DNA of 64,000 nt from Brucella intermedia LMG 3301 (GTDB taxonomy: Bacteria; Pseudomonadota; Alphaproteobacteria; Rhizobiales; Rhizobiaceae). The stretch is from contig NZ_ACQA01000002.1 in NCBI RefSeq assembly GCF_000182645.1, positions 372,001 through 436,000 of the forward strand, in the 5' to 3' direction. Positions 7,362 to 16,466 of the stretch are shown in pieces (the stretch's first letter is position 1; each line of letters opens with the position of its first letter). Both the position numbers and the translations under genes were made by a program. A model generated the notes under the pieces. It was given only the letters and a program-made list of their open reading frames with translations, ran no database searches and was not told the origin of the DNA.

Positions 7362-7967
7362 TTATGCCCAGGGACGCTGTTCGGCGCGCTTGGCCTCAAA
7401 TGCGTCGATGCTGCCAGCCTTTTCCATGGTCAGGCCGATATCGTCCAGACCGTTGAGCAGGCAATGGCGCTTGAAATCGTCGAGGTCGAAGGAAATCGTG
7501 CCGCCGTCGGGCCCGTGAATTTCCTTGGCTTCGAGATCGATGGTGAGGGTTGCATTGGCGCCGCGCGAAGCGTCGTCCATCAGCTTGTCCAGGTCTTCCT
7601 GGCTGACCTTGATCGGCAGAATGCCGTTCTTGAAGCAGTTATTGTAGAAGATGTCGGCGAAAGAAGTCGAGATCACGCAGCGGATGCCGAAGTCGAGCAG
7701 GGCCCACGGCGCATGCTCACGCGACGAACCGCAGCCGAAATTGTCGCCTGCGACGAGAATCTGCGCGTTGCGGTAGCCCGGCTTGTTCAGGACGAAATCC
7801 GGGTTTTCCGTGCCATCTTCGTTGAAGCGCATTTCGGCGAAAAGACCCTTGCTCAGACCCGTGCGCTTGATCGTCTTCAGGTAATCCTTCGGAATGATCA
7901 TGTCCGTATCGATATTGACGATCGGCAGGGGGGCGGCGACGCCCGTGAGCTTGGTGAACTTATCCAT
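7362..7967 (-). CDS. leuD: 3-isopropylmalate dehydratase small subunit
   Basis: A 201-residue LeuD, the swivelling small subunit that with LeuC isomerises 2-isopropylmalate to 3-isopropylmalate in leucine synthesis. Signature segments include [16 protein letters not shown] near the start and [16 protein letters not shown] in the middle. The start at 7967 (MDKFTKLTG) gives the usual length; ten upstream in-frame residues are not typical of LeuD. leuC is not in this window. leuB is 7 kb away on the other strand. Confidence 0.96.
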   Translation of the reverse strand: MDKFTKLTGVAAPLPIVNIDTDMIIPKDYLKTIKRTGLSKGLFAEMRFNEDGTENPDFVLNKPGYRNAQILVAGDNFGCGSSREHAPWALLDFGIRCVISTSFADIFYNNCFKNGILPIKVSQEDLDKLMDDASRGANATLTIDLEAKEIHGPDGGTISFDLDDFKRHCLLNGLDDIGLTMEKAGSIDAFEAKRAEQRPWA

Positions 7968-8089
7968 GTCCTGAACCTGTCGGTTGGGAATTTGCAATTT
8001 GCAAACTGGTTTACATCAGCTTGACCGAGAGTCAACGTTTGAGGCCGAAACTGCCCAATAGGTCGCAACTCCCGACCCGTCTTGCGACT

Positions 8090-8119
8090 TATCCGGCGCG
8101 CTTGCAAGCACGCCGGATA
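8090..8119. repeat. Strong hairpin upstream of leuD
   Basis: TATCCGGCG (8090-8098) pairs with CGCCGGATA (8111-8119), with further pairs inside. There is no U-tract, so it is not a standard terminator. It lies between the glyoxalase-related gene and leuD, so it could be a leaky terminator, an element in the leuD leader, or a repeat. The rest of 7968-8205 shows a short palindrome TTATGCGCATAA and nothing else clear. Confidence 0.5.
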
Positions 8120-8205
8120 GTTCGACTGTCGGGTTATGCGCATAATCCTGTCTGTAAACCGCGTCAAGGTTTGCGGATCATGCGTATGCGATGCAATTTC
8201 AGCAA

Positions 8206-8670
8206 TTATCCGACTTTCAACGCGATGCCGCCGGTCTCGCTGCCGGTCAGGCGGCGGGATTTCCCGTCGGTGCCGACAACAGCCGTGACGCGCCTGCGCA
8301 GCATCGAAAGGTTGGGCGAAACCGCCACATCGATAGCCGGATCGAACTGAAGCGTGATACGCCACAACTCCGGCTTGATCGTTTCCTCGACCGCGATAAT
8401 GCGCGCATCGAACGGCGTGGTGTGAAACAGGCCGGTAATGCGCTGGCCGACGCGGTAAGGCGCGGTCTCGTCCTGCGCGGATGCGGCTTCAACCTTGCTG
8501 CCATTGGCGGCAAGTGTGTTCCAGTCGCGCGTGCCGGACTGGCGCGCCACAAGGTCGAGGGCCTTGCCGTGGCTGATGGCGATGCCTTCCTCGCTCAAAG
8601 CCTGCCGCAGACGGCGGGCCTGATGTTTGAAGTCAACGTTATTGGTCCCAGCGATGATAGCTGTGGTCAT
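8206..8670 (-). CDS. Glyoxalase-related domain protein
   Basis: A 154-residue protein whose first 60 residues (KHQARRLRQALSEEGIAISHGKALDLVARQSGTRDWNTLAA) match the short helical domain called glyoxalase-related in Pfam. That domain is often found beside glyoxalase domains but is not catalytic by itself. The rest is a beta-rich, unrecognised region. Function unknown. It is upstream of leuD on the same strand with a 238-base gap, so probably a separate unit. Confidence 0.7.
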   Translation of the reverse strand: MTTAIIAGTNNVDFKHQARRLRQALSEEGIAISHGKALDLVARQSGTRDWNTLAANGSKVEAASAQDETAPYRVGQRITGLFHTTPFDARIIAVEETIKPELWRITLQFDPAIDVAVSPNLSMLRRRVTAVVGTDGKSRRLTGSETGGIALKVG

Positions 8671-8930
8671 TGTTTTCGCTCCTGATTGTGAGCGGCGTTT
8701 TCATGAACGGGTGCCCGCATTGCCGTTTCTGCCGTCACCGGAACAAAAACGAAGTTTCAGAATGCTTTACCATGGCTTGGAAGCCGCGGGCGGCAGGTGC
8801 ATTCAACCGAAGGCCGGAAAATAGGCAGCCGTGATGCGGATTTCAAGTCCCTTTCCGGGAAGGCTTGCGGGACCACGCCGAACGCTTCGGGACCTTGCGC
8901 GTTTACACGGTTCGGTGCACAAATCGGGAC
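8671..8930. other. Divergent intergenic region
   Basis: This 260-base gap separates two divergent genes and should hold both promoters. I see no convincing -35/-10 pair, repeat or ORF. The reading frame of the downstream lyase is open into it from about 8865 but without a good start. Confidence 0.5.
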
Positions 8931-9806
8931 ATGAAAACCATTGTTCGCCCCCGCCGTTCCGTCCTGTTCGTTCCTGCTTCCAATGCCCGCGCCCTGGAGA
9001 AGTCGCTGACGCTGCCGGCGGATTGTGTGATCTACGATCTGGAAGATTCCGTAGCGCCCGATGCAAAGGTTTCGGCGCGCGATGCGCTGGCGGCGCATTT
9101 TGCAAGCCATCCGAAGGCAGGCTTCGAACGGATCGTGCGGGTGAATACGGCAGAAACCCCGTGGGGCAAGGATGATGTTGCGACGGCTGCGAAGATGGGC
9201 GCGGATGCGATCCTTCTGCCCAAGGTCGAACGTCCGCAGGATATAATCGACGCAGCCAACCGGCTTGACCGCCATGACGCCGATCCGGCCGTTGGCGTCT
9301 GGGCGATGATCGAGACGCCAAGGGGCATTCTCAACGCCGACGAAATTGCGGTTCTTGGACATCGTTCGGCAGTTCGGCTTGCCTGTTTTGTCGTGGGGCC
9401 GAATGATATAGCGCGGGAAACGGGCGTGCGTCCGCAGCCGGGGCGACCCTATCTGATCCCCTGGCTGATGCAGATCGTTCTTGCCGCGCGCGCTGGCGGG
9501 ATCACCGTGCTTGACGGCGTTTATAACGATTTTCGCGACAGCGTGGGTTTCGAGGCCGAATGCGCCCAAGGCGCTGCCATGGGTTTTGACGGCAAGACGC
9601 TCATTCATCCGGGGCAGATCGAAGCGGCCAACCGGGCATTCTCCCCGAGCGAGGAGGAAGTGGCACAGGCCCGCCGCGTCGTTGAAATCTTTGCCCGCCC
9701 TGAAAATGCCGATAAGGGTGTCGTCTCGCTGGACGGGCAGATGGTCGAGCGCCTGCATCTTCAGATGGCCGAGCGCGTGCTCGCCAGAACCGGCGTGAAG
9801 TTATAA
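8931..9806 (+). CDS. HpcH/HpaI aldolase/citrate-lyase family protein (CitE-like)
   Basis: The 291-residue TIM-barrel protein has the family features RRSVLFVPASNARALEKS at the start, IYDLEDSV with its metal-site acidic residues, and GFDGKTLIHPGQIEAAN near the end. Members cleave malyl-CoA, methylmalyl-CoA, citramalyl-CoA or related substrates. No citrate lyase alpha or gamma subunit is nearby, so it is a stand-alone lyase, perhaps acting on a short acyl-CoA. ATG at 8931 chosen. Two small genes follow closely on the same strand, up to a terminator at 10384. Confidence 0.88.
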   Translation: MKTIVRPRRSVLFVPASNARALEKSLTLPADCVIYDLEDSVAPDAKVSARDALAAHFASHPKAGFERIVRVNTAETPWGKDDVATAAKMGADAILLPKVERPQDIIDAANRLDRHDADPAVGVWAMIETPRGILNADEIAVLGHRSAVRLACFVVGPNDIARETGVRPQPGRPYLIPWLMQIVLAARAGGITVLDGVYNDFRDSVGFEAECAQGAAMGFDGKTLIHPGQIEAANRAFSPSEEEVAQARRVVEIFARPENADKGVVSLDGQMVERLHLQMAERVLARTGVKL

Positions 9807-9822
9807 CAGAGGAAGTTAAAGC

Positions 9823-10029
9823 ATGAAGTTATACCGTTTCATTACAGGCCCCGACGATTCCGCTTTCTGCCATCGCGTCACGGCGGCGCTCAACAAGGGC
9901 TGGCAGCTTTACGGCTCGCCGACCTACGCCTTCAATGCCGCCACGGGTGTCATGCATTGCGGCCAGCCGGTGGTGAAGGAAGTTGACGGCGTCGATTACA
10001 CGCCGGACATCAAGCTCGGCGAATACTGA
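9823..10029 (+). CDS. DUF1737 family protein
   Basis: A 68-residue protein resembling the DUF1737 family: it begins MKLYRFITGPDDSAFCHRV and has LNKGWQLYGSPTYAFN. The family is small, cytosolic and of unknown function. The gene lies 16 bases after the CitE-like gene with AGAGGAAG before the start. Its TGA overlaps the ATG of the following VOC gene by one base, so the three genes form one operon. Confidence 0.85.
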   Translation: MKLYRFITGPDDSAFCHRVTAALNKGWQLYGSPTYAFNAATGVMHCGQPVVKEVDGVDYTPDIKLGEY

Positions 10030-10382
10030 TGGCTGTGCGCCGCATCGTTGCCAATATCGCAGCCGGCGACCCGGCGGCGGCAAAGCGCTTCTACGGCGAC
10101 TTGCTGGGCCTCGATGTGGCGATGGATTTCGGCTGGATCGTCACCTATGCCGCGGATGCGCAGGCACGGGTGCAGGTGAGCATAATGAGCGAAGGCGGGG
10201 CCGGCACGCCGGTGCCCGACCTTTCCATCGAGGTCGATGACGTCGACGCCATGCTGGAGCGCGCGATCGCGCTGGGATTTCCCGTAGAATACGGCCCGGC
10301 GGATGAGGAATGGGGCGTGCGCCGTTTCTTCACGCGTGATCCCTATGGGCGGCTCGTGAATATCCTGACCCACAAGAATTGA
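10029..10382 (+). CDS. VOC (glyoxalase/bleomycin-resistance) superfamily protein
   Basis: A 117-residue single VOC module with two beta-alpha-beta-beta-beta halves: RRIVANIAAGDPAAAKRFYGDLLGLDV at the start and FTRDPYGRLVNILTH at the end. The family includes lyases, dioxygenases and drug-binding proteins. Substrate not predictable. It is translationally coupled to the preceding gene and ends at a terminator. Confidence 0.88.
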   Translation: MAVRRIVANIAAGDPAAAKRFYGDLLGLDVAMDFGWIVTYAADAQARVQVSIMSEGGAGTPVPDLSIEVDDVDAMLERAIALGFPVEYGPADEEWGVRRFFTRDPYGRLVNILTHKN

Positions 10383-10383
10383 A

Positions 10384-10411
10384 AAAAGGCCGATTTCCCG
10401 GCCTTTTGTTC
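10384..10411. terminator. Bidirectional terminator between the VOC and oligopeptidase genes
   Basis: AAAAGGCCG (10384-10392) pairs with CGGCCTTTT (10399-10407). T runs lie on both strands, suiting the two converging genes. Confidence 0.88.
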
Positions 10412-10417
10412 TTGGTT

Positions 10418-12466
10418 TTAATTCAGCCCACGCTTTTCGATCATCGCGTCCGGTGTCGGCATCTTGCCACGGAAGGCCTTGTAAAGCTCTTCCGGGTCGC
10501 GGCTGCCACCGGCGGCATAGATATGCTGCTTCAACTTCGCTGCCAGTTCGGGGTTGAAGGCGTCGCCGGTTTCCTCGAATGCCGAAAAGGCGTCTGCGTC
10601 CAGCACTTCCGACCACATATAGGAATAGTAGCCTGCTGAATAACCGTCGCCGGAAAAGACGTGGGTGAAGTGCGGTGTGCGATGACGCATGATGATCGCA
10701 TCCGGCATGGAAAGCTTTTCCAGCGTCTTTACCTCGAAGGCGAGCGGATCGGCGATCTTTTCCGTGCCGGTGTGGAATGCCATGTCCACCAGCGCGGATG
10801 AGGTGAACTCGACCGTGTTGAAACCTGCATTGAAGGTGCGGGCTGCGAGAACCTTGTCCAGAAGCGCCTTCGGCATGGCCTCGCCGGTGCGATAGTGCAC
10901 GGCGTATTTTTCGAGGACGGCCGGAACGGTCAGCCAGTGTTCGTAAAGCTGCGACGGAAGTTCCACGAAATCGCGCGAAACGGCAGTACCGGAAACAGCG
11001 GGCCAGGTCACATCCGAGAGAAGCCCATGCAGCGCATGGCCGAATTCGTGGAACAGGGTGCGTGCGTCGTCGAGCGAGAGCAGGGCCGGTTCACCGGCCT
11101 TTGGCTTGGCAAAATTCATAACATTGTAGATGATCGGCTTCTGCCCGCCATCGAGCTTGTGGCTCGATTGCAGCGAACTCATCCATGCGCCTGAACGCTT
11201 CGATGTCCGGGCGAAATAGTCGCCAAGGAACAGGCCGCGTTCGCTGCCATCAGCATTGAGCACCTGAAACACGCGCACGTCCGGATGCCATGCTGCGATC
11301 CCCTTCTTTTCCTCGAAGCGGATGCCGAAAAGGCGGTGAGCGACGTCGAAGGCGGCTTCGATGATCTTTTCAAGCTGCAGATAAGGCTTCAGTTCCGCTT
11401 CATCAAAGGCGAAGCGTTCGGCACGCAGTTTTTCCGCATAGAAACGCCAGTCCCACGGCGCGACCTTGTGATTGCCGCCATCGCCTGCAATTAGCCGTTC
11501 GAGTTCGACTTCTTCCTCACGGGCCTTGGCGCGGGCCTTGTCCCAGACCGGTTCCAGCAGGTCCATGACTGCCTTGGGCGTCTTGGCCATGGTGTCGTCA
11601 AGCTTGTAGGCGGCAAAGTTGGCGTAGCCGAGCAGATGCGCCTTGCGCTCGCGCAGTTCCACCATTTCGCGCACGATGTCGCGATTGTCGCTTTCACCGC
11701 CATTTTCACCGCGCTTTGCCCAGGCGTTGAACGCCTGTTCGCGAAGCGCGCGGTTTTGCGAGAAGGAAAGGAATGGCTCCACAATCGAGCGCGACAGCGT
11801 GACGGCCCATGCATCCGGTTTGCCGCGCTCGGCGGCAGCACTCTGCATAGCGTTTTTCAGGAAATCAGGCAGGCCCGCGAGGTCGGCTTCATCGGTGATG
11901 AACAGCGCCCAGCTTGATTCATCCTTCAACACGTTCTGGCCAAAGCGGGCGCCAAGCCCGGCGAGCTTTTCATTGATGCCGGCCAGTTCCGTCTTGCCCG
12001 CTTCATCGAGCTTCGCACCCGAGCGGACGAAACCTTTCCAGGTCTTTTCAAGAACCCGTCTGGTCTCGGTGTCGAGATCCAGCATGTCGCGGTTTTCATA
12101 AAGCGCGTCGATGCGGGCGAAAAGCGCCGGGTCCATCATGATGCGCGAATAATGACGCGACATTTTAGGCGCGATTTCGCGCTCCAGCGCCTGGATCGTG
12201 TCGTTGCTGTGCGCACCGGCGCGCAGCCAGAAAATGGCTGACACGCGGTCGAGCGCCTTGCCAGTCAGTTGCAGGGCTTTGAGCGTGTTTTCGATGGTGG
12301 CGTCTTCGGTCGCCCCGGCGATGGCTTCCACTTCCGCGAGGTCCTGCGCCAGCGCCACATCGAAGGCGGGTGCGAAATCCTCGTCGCCGAACGCGGTGAA
12401 ATCCGGCAGGCCCAACGGTCCGCTCCAGTCTGTCAGCGCGTGATTGTGGGCGGTGTTGTCGGACAT
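10418..12466 (-). CDS. M3-family metallopeptidase (oligopeptidase A / Dcp-like)
   Basis: A 682-residue cytosolic zinc peptidase with the M3 motif LFHEFGHALHGLLS at about residue 470 and the downstream FVELPSQLYEHW that supplies the third ligand. Length and layout match oligopeptidase A and peptidyl-dipeptidase Dcp, which degrade short peptides and cleaved signal peptides. There is no signal peptide. The start at 12466 has GGAG 8 nt upstream. Transcribed alone; which of the two activities it has is not clear from the motif. Confidence 0.94.
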   Translation of the reverse strand: MSDNTAHNHALTDWSGPLGLPDFTAFGDEDFAPAFDVALAQDLAEVEAIAGATEDATIENTLKALQLTGKALDRVSAIFWLRAGAHSNDTIQALEREIAPKMSRHYSRIMMDPALFARIDALYENRDMLDLDTETRRVLEKTWKGFVRSGAKLDEAGKTELAGINEKLAGLGARFGQNVLKDESSWALFITDEADLAGLPDFLKNAMQSAAAERGKPDAWAVTLSRSIVEPFLSFSQNRALREQAFNAWAKRGENGGESDNRDIVREMVELRERKAHLLGYANFAAYKLDDTMAKTPKAVMDLLEPVWDKARAKAREEEVELERLIAGDGGNHKVAPWDWRFYAEKLRAERFAFDEAELKPYLQLEKIIEAAFDVAHRLFGIRFEEKKGIAAWHPDVRVFQVLNADGSERGLFLGDYFARTSKRSGAWMSSLQSSHKLDGGQKPIIYNVMNFAKPKAGEPALLSLDDARTLFHEFGHALHGLLSDVTWPAVSGTAVSRDFVELPSQLYEHWLTVPAVLEKYAVHYRTGEAMPKALLDKVLAARTFNAGFNTVEFTSSALVDMAFHTGTEKIADPLAFEVKTLEKLSMPDAIIMRHRTPHFTHVFSGDGYSAGYYSYMWSEVLDADAFSAFEETGDAFNPELAAKLKQHIYAAGGSRDPEELYKAFRGKMPTPDAMIEKRGLN

Positions 12467-12792
12467 GATGAACTCCGGTTCGGATGGTGTTGATAAGCTG
12501 AACCAGATTTAGGCGCTGCCTTGCATGCGGGCAAGGGCAAGTTGTCGTTATGACAGGCTGCGGGAAAACCGTTCTACATTATCCGTCAGGGCTTGACTTT
12601 ATGGGCGACCAAGCGCAAATCACGCCCGCAGCCGAATTTCTGCGGCAGCATTTTCAACCGGAGTTTTATTCTCTTATGCCAAGCGACAGTCACAGTCGAT
12701 TGTTTCAGCCGTCAAGGCAGTTCGTGATCTGATCGCTCGCGGTCGGCTTGCACGGTCTGCCTTTGACGGCGGATCGACAGAAAGGCAAGCCC
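12467..12792. other. Divergent region upstream of mgtE, with an open in-frame stretch
   Basis: The 326 bases between the peptidase and mgtE should carry both promoters. The mgtE frame is also open from 12550 to a TGA at 12730-12732 (60 codons), with no strong ribosome-binding site. I could not recognise an M-box magnesium riboswitch. The stretch could be an upstream ORF or chance. Confidence 0.4.
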
Positions 12793-14178
12793 ATGACCGA
12801 CAACAACTTCTTCCCGGAAGTACTCAATGTTGCCGACCTCCCTGCTGCTGCCATCGCAAGCCGCATTGCGGACATGCGTACCGGCGACGCAGTGGAACTC
12901 GTTAACGAACTCGATGCCGATGATGCAGTCGCCGTCATCGCACAGCTTTCGCACGAAGATGCCATCCGTCTGCTCGACCAGCCGGAACTGCACCGTGCCA
13001 CCGAAATCATCGCCATGCTTCCGCCCGGCCTTGCAAGCCTCCTGCTTGACGGCATGTCGGCGGACCGTGCAACCGACGTTTTTCAGGAACTGGAAGACGA
13101 TGACCGCGCGGGCCTGTTTCCCATCCTCGCGCCTGAAACCAAGGTCGCACTGAAGAAACTGATGGGCTATCCGCCGAACACGGCGGGCTCGCTCATGACC
13201 ATCGAATTCATCGCGGTGCCTTCCAACTGGAACGTCGGCCAGACACTGGATTATATCCGCAAGGTCGAGCGCACGCGCGAAACGGTTTATGCCATTTATG
13301 TGGTCGATCCGGCCAGTCGCGTCCTGTTGGGCGTGGTCAGCCTTCGCCGTCTCATCATCCGCCAGCCGGACGAGCCGATTCTGTCCATCGCGCGGGATGA
13401 CGAGCCGATCACGATTTCGCCGCTGGCAAGCCGCGAGGAAGTCGCCAGGCTCTTTCGCAAGCATGACCTTTTGGCCGTTCCGGTGGTGGATGAGAGCCGC
13501 CATATCATCGGCATCGTGACCGTCGATGACGTGCTTGACGCCATGACCGAAGAGGCAAGCGAGGACGCTTACCGTTTCGGTGGCATGGAGGCGCTGGACA
13601 AGCCCTATATGCGCATCGGCTTCGGCGAGATGCTGAAGAAGCGCGCCGGCTGGCTCGGCATCCTGTTCCTAGGCGAAATGCTGACGGCAAGCGCCATGCA
13701 GCATTTCGAGGCGGAACTGGAAAAGGCGCTGGTGCTGACGCTCTTCATCCCGCTCATCATGTCTTCGGGCGGCAATTCCGGCTCGCAGGCAACGTCGCTG
13801 ATCATCCGCGCGCTTGCCTTGCAGGAAATCAGGCTGAAGGACTGGTGGCGTGTCGCGCTGCGTGAAATCCCATCCGGCCTTGCGCTGGGCAGCTTTCTGG
13901 GCTGCATCGGCATTCTGCGCATCATCGCCTGGCAGACGCTCGGCATCTACGATTATGGCGAGCACTGGATGCTGGTGGCGCTCACCGTGGGCATGGCGCT
14001 GGTGGCCATCGTCACCTTCGGCTCGCTGACGGGCTCCATGCTGCCATTCATCCTGCAAAGGCTGGGTTTCGATCCGGCCAGCGCATCGGCGCCGTTCGTC
14101 GCCACACTGGTCGACGTGACGGGTCTCGTCATCTATTTCAGCGTGGCGATGGTCATTCTGTCCGGTACGCTTTTGTAA
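12793..14178 (+). CDS. mgtE: MgtE-family magnesium transporter
   Basis: The 461-residue protein has the MgtE order. First is a superhelical N domain (about 1-130) with repeated acidic helices. Then come two CBS domains (about 135-255), including YAIYVVDPASRVLLGVV and DLLAVPVVDESRHIIGIVTVDDV. A C-terminal five-helix membrane part follows, with the pore-region signature SSGGNSGSQATSLIIRALAL. MgtE is a Mg2+-gated Mg2+ channel of the inner membrane. I chose ATG 12793; a TTG at 12748 would add 15 residues. Confidence 0.95.
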   Translation: MTDNNFFPEVLNVADLPAAAIASRIADMRTGDAVELVNELDADDAVAVIAQLSHEDAIRLLDQPELHRATEIIAMLPPGLASLLLDGMSADRATDVFQELEDDDRAGLFPILAPETKVALKKLMGYPPNTAGSLMTIEFIAVPSNWNVGQTLDYIRKVERTRETVYAIYVVDPASRVLLGVVSLRRLIIRQPDEPILSIARDDEPITISPLASREEVARLFRKHDLLAVPVVDESRHIIGIVTVDDVLDAMTEEASEDAYRFGGMEALDKPYMRIGFGEMLKKRAGWLGILFLGEMLTASAMQHFEAELEKALVLTLFIPLIMSSGGNSGSQATSLIIRALALQEIRLKDWWRVALREIPSGLALGSFLGCIGILRIIAWQTLGIYDYGEHWMLVALTVGMALVAIVTFGSLTGSMLPFILQRLGFDPASASAPFVATLVDVTGLVIYFSVAMVILSGTLL

Positions 14179-14224
14179 GGCCAGCCATGGGCGTAACAAC
14201 GACATGCCCTAATGAGTACAAAAA

Positions 14225-14241
14225 ACTGTCAAATTGACAGT
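14225..14241. promoter_or_regulatory. Perfect 17-base palindrome between mgtE and typA
   Basis: ACTGTCA and TGACAGT flank AAT. It lies 46 bases after mgtE and before the terminator. It looks like a protein-binding site or small hairpin; no regulator can be named. Confidence 0.4.
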
Positions 14242-14280
14242 GTAAAAACGCAATGAAATCCGGGTTTTTCGGGTTAATTG

Positions 14281-14307
14281 AGGGGCAGTTTCGTGCTGCC
14301 CCTTTCT
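14281..14307 (+). terminator. Terminator after mgtE
   Basis: AGGGGCAG (14281-14288) pairs with CTGCCCCT (14296-14303), then TTCT. The U-tract is short. Confidence 0.7.
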
Positions 14308-14397
14308 AAAATGCAAAAAAACCTGTAAGAGCGCTGCATTGTTTTTCCGCGCGGGTCTGTTGGCGCGGCTCCCAACTCATATAGAAGTGATCTCCAT

Positions 14398-16221
14398 ATG
14401 GAATTGCGTAATATCGCTATTATCGCACACGTCGATCATGGCAAAACAACTCTGGTCGATGAACTCCTGAAGCAGTCCGGCTCGTTCCGCGACAACCAGC
14501 GCGTTGCAGAACGCATGATGGATTCCAACGACATCGAAAAGGAACGCGGGATCACCATTCTCGCCAAGGCCACTTCGGTTGTCTGGAAAAATACGCGCAT
14601 CAACATCGTCGACACGCCGGGCCACGCCGATTTCGGCGGTGAGGTTGAGCGTATCCTCTCGATGGTGGACGGCGCTATCGTTCTCGTCGACGCTGCCGAA
14701 GGCCCGATGCCGCAGACGAAGTTCGTCGTCGGCAAGGCGCTGAAGGTTGGTCTGCGTCCGATCGTTGCGATCAACAAGATCGACCGTCCGGATGGCCGTC
14801 ATGAGGAAGTCATCAACGAAGTGTTCGACCTCTTCGCCAATCTCGACGCGACCGACGAACAGCTCGACTTCCCGATCCTTTACGGTTCAGGCCGTAACGG
14901 CTGGATGGCGCTGAACCCGGAAGGTCCGCAGGACGAAGGCCTGGCTCCGCTGTTCGACCTCGTGCTGAAGCACGTTCCGGCACCAAAGGTTGCTGAAGGC
15001 CCGTTCCGCATGATCGGCACGATCCTGGAAGCCGATCCGTTCCTGGGCCGCATCATCACCGGCCGCATCCATTCCGGCTCGATCAAGCCGAACCAGGCCG
15101 TCAAGGTTCTCGGTCAGGATGGTTCGCTGCTCGAAAATGGCCGTATCTCGAAGATCCTCGCTTTCCGAGGCATCGAGCGCCAGGCCATTGACGAAGCCCA
15201 TGCAGGCGACATCGTCGCTATCGCCGGTCTTTCCAAGGGTACGGTTGCCGACACGTTCTGCGACCCGTCCGTAAGCGAACCGCTCGCCGCACAGCCGATC
15301 GATCCGCCGACCGTGACCATGTCCTTCATCGTCAATGACAGCCCATATGCGGGCACGGAAGGCGACAAGGTAACGAGCCGCGTCATCCGCGACCGCCTGC
15401 TCAAGGAAGCTGAAGGCAATGTCGCGCTGAAGATCGAGGAATCGAACGAAAAGGATTCGTTCTTCGTTTCCGGCCGCGGTGAATTGCAGCTTGCAGTTCT
15501 GATCGAAAACATGCGCCGCGAGGGCTTCGAGCTTGGCGTTTCGCGTCCGCGCGTCGTCATGAAGGACGGCGAGAACGGCGAAAAGCTGGAGCCGGTGGAA
15601 GAAGTCGTCATCGACGTCGATGAAGAATATTCCGGCACGGTCGTGCAGAAGATGTCCGAACGCAAGGCCGAAATGGTCGAACTGCGTCCTTCGGGCGGCA
15701 ATCGCGTTCGCATGGTGTTTTACGCTCCGACCCGTGGCCTTATCGGCTATCAGTCGGAACTCCTGACTGATACGCGCGGCACGGCGATCATGAACCGCCT
15801 GTTCCACGACTATCAGCCCTACAAGGGCGAAATCGCTGGCCGCAACAACGGCGTTCTGATCTCCAACGATCAGGGTGAAGCTGTTGCCTATGCGCTGTTC
15901 AACCTTGAAGATCGCGGCCCGATGATCATCGACGCTGGCGTCAAGGTCTATCAGGGCATGCTGATCGGCATTCACAGCCGCGACAACGATCTGGAAGTCA
16001 ACGTGCTCAAGGGCAAGAAGCTCACCAACATCCGTGCCGCAGGCAAGGATGAAGCCGTGAAGCTCACCCCGCCGATCAAGATGACGCTGGAACGCGCCCT
16101 GTCGTGGATTCAGGACGACGAGCTGGTGGAAGTGACGCCGAAGTCCATCCGCCTGCGCAAGCTCTATCTTGACCCGAACGAGCGCAAGCGCTTTGAAAAG
16201 AGCAAGTCGAGCGCTGCATAA
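14398..16221 (+). CDS. typA: Ribosome-associated GTPase TypA/BipA
   Basis: The 607-residue translational GTPase has G1 [10 protein letters not shown]2/switch region [10 protein letters not shown]3 [15 protein letters not shown] and G4 NKIDRPD. The EF-G-like domains follow, and then the TypA-specific C-terminal domain. The family binds ribosomes and affects 50S assembly, stress and cold growth. The gene is monocistronic, with terminators at both ends. The start ([16 protein letters not shown]) is conserved in the family. Confidence 0.97.
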   Translation: MELRNIAIIAHVDHGKTTLVDELLKQSGSFRDNQRVAERMMDSNDIEKERGITILAKATSVVWKNTRINIVDTPGHADFGGEVERILSMVDGAIVLVDAAEGPMPQTKFVVGKALKVGLRPIVAINKIDRPDGRHEEVINEVFDLFANLDATDEQLDFPILYGSGRNGWMALNPEGPQDEGLAPLFDLVLKHVPAPKVAEGPFRMIGTILEADPFLGRIITGRIHSGSIKPNQAVKVLGQDGSLLENGRISKILAFRGIERQAIDEAHAGDIVAIAGLSKGTVADTFCDPSVSEPLAAQPIDPPTVTMSFIVNDSPYAGTEGDKVTSRVIRDRLLKEAEGNVALKIEESNEKDSFFVSGRGELQLAVLIENMRREGFELGVSRPRVVMKDGENGEKLEPVEEVVIDVDEEYSGTVVQKMSERKAEMVELRPSGGNRVRMVFYAPTRGLIGYQSELLTDTRGTAIMNRLFHDYQPYKGEIAGRNNGVLISNDQGEAVAYALFNLEDRGPMIIDAGVKVYQGMLIGIHSRDNDLEVNVLKGKKLTNIRAAGKDEAVKLTPPIKMTLERALSWIQDDELVEVTPKSIRLRKLYLDPNERKRFEKSKSSAA

Positions 16222-16235
16222 GCCCGACAGCATAA

Positions 16236-16267
16236 AGAAAACGGCGCCTTCGGGCGCCGTTTTTATT
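16236..16267 (+). terminator. Terminator after typA
   Basis: AAACGGCGCC and GGCGCCGTTT pair around TTCG, followed by TTATTT. Confidence 0.93.
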
Positions 16268-16318
16268 TGAAAATTATCTCGTCTAAACCGCGCTGCCGCA
16301 CGGCATTGCCGCCCCTTG

Positions 16319-16360
16319 CCCTTCGAGACGCCCCCTGCGGCGGCTCCTCAGGATGAGGGG
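16319..16360. repeat. Dispersed Rhizobiales-type palindromic repeat
   Basis: The motif CCCTTCGAGACGCC followed by GCGGCTCCTCAGGATGAGGG matches a short palindromic element that I recognise as widespread between genes in Rhizobiales genomes. The gap 16268-16466 otherwise contains GC-rich inverted segments (about 16385-16430) that may be the rest of a mosaic element. No gene is visible. Confidence 0.65.
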
Positions 16361-16466
16361 CTTGCGTAGCGGCCAATCTCAAGCACAGGTTCGTCGCCCT
16401 GTCGCCAAGCTCAGGGCTCAGGGCGCGCGTGGGGCTGACCTTAGGGGGCTGGTGTGCGTGCAGCGC

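Noticed and set aside
12467..12792. M-box magnesium riboswitch before mgtE
   Set aside because: I could not find the conserved core or paired stems, so I do not call it.
14887..16233. Long minus-strand ORF opposite typA (448 codons)
   Set aside because: It is an antisense shadow of a strongly conserved GTPase gene, with no recognisable domain.
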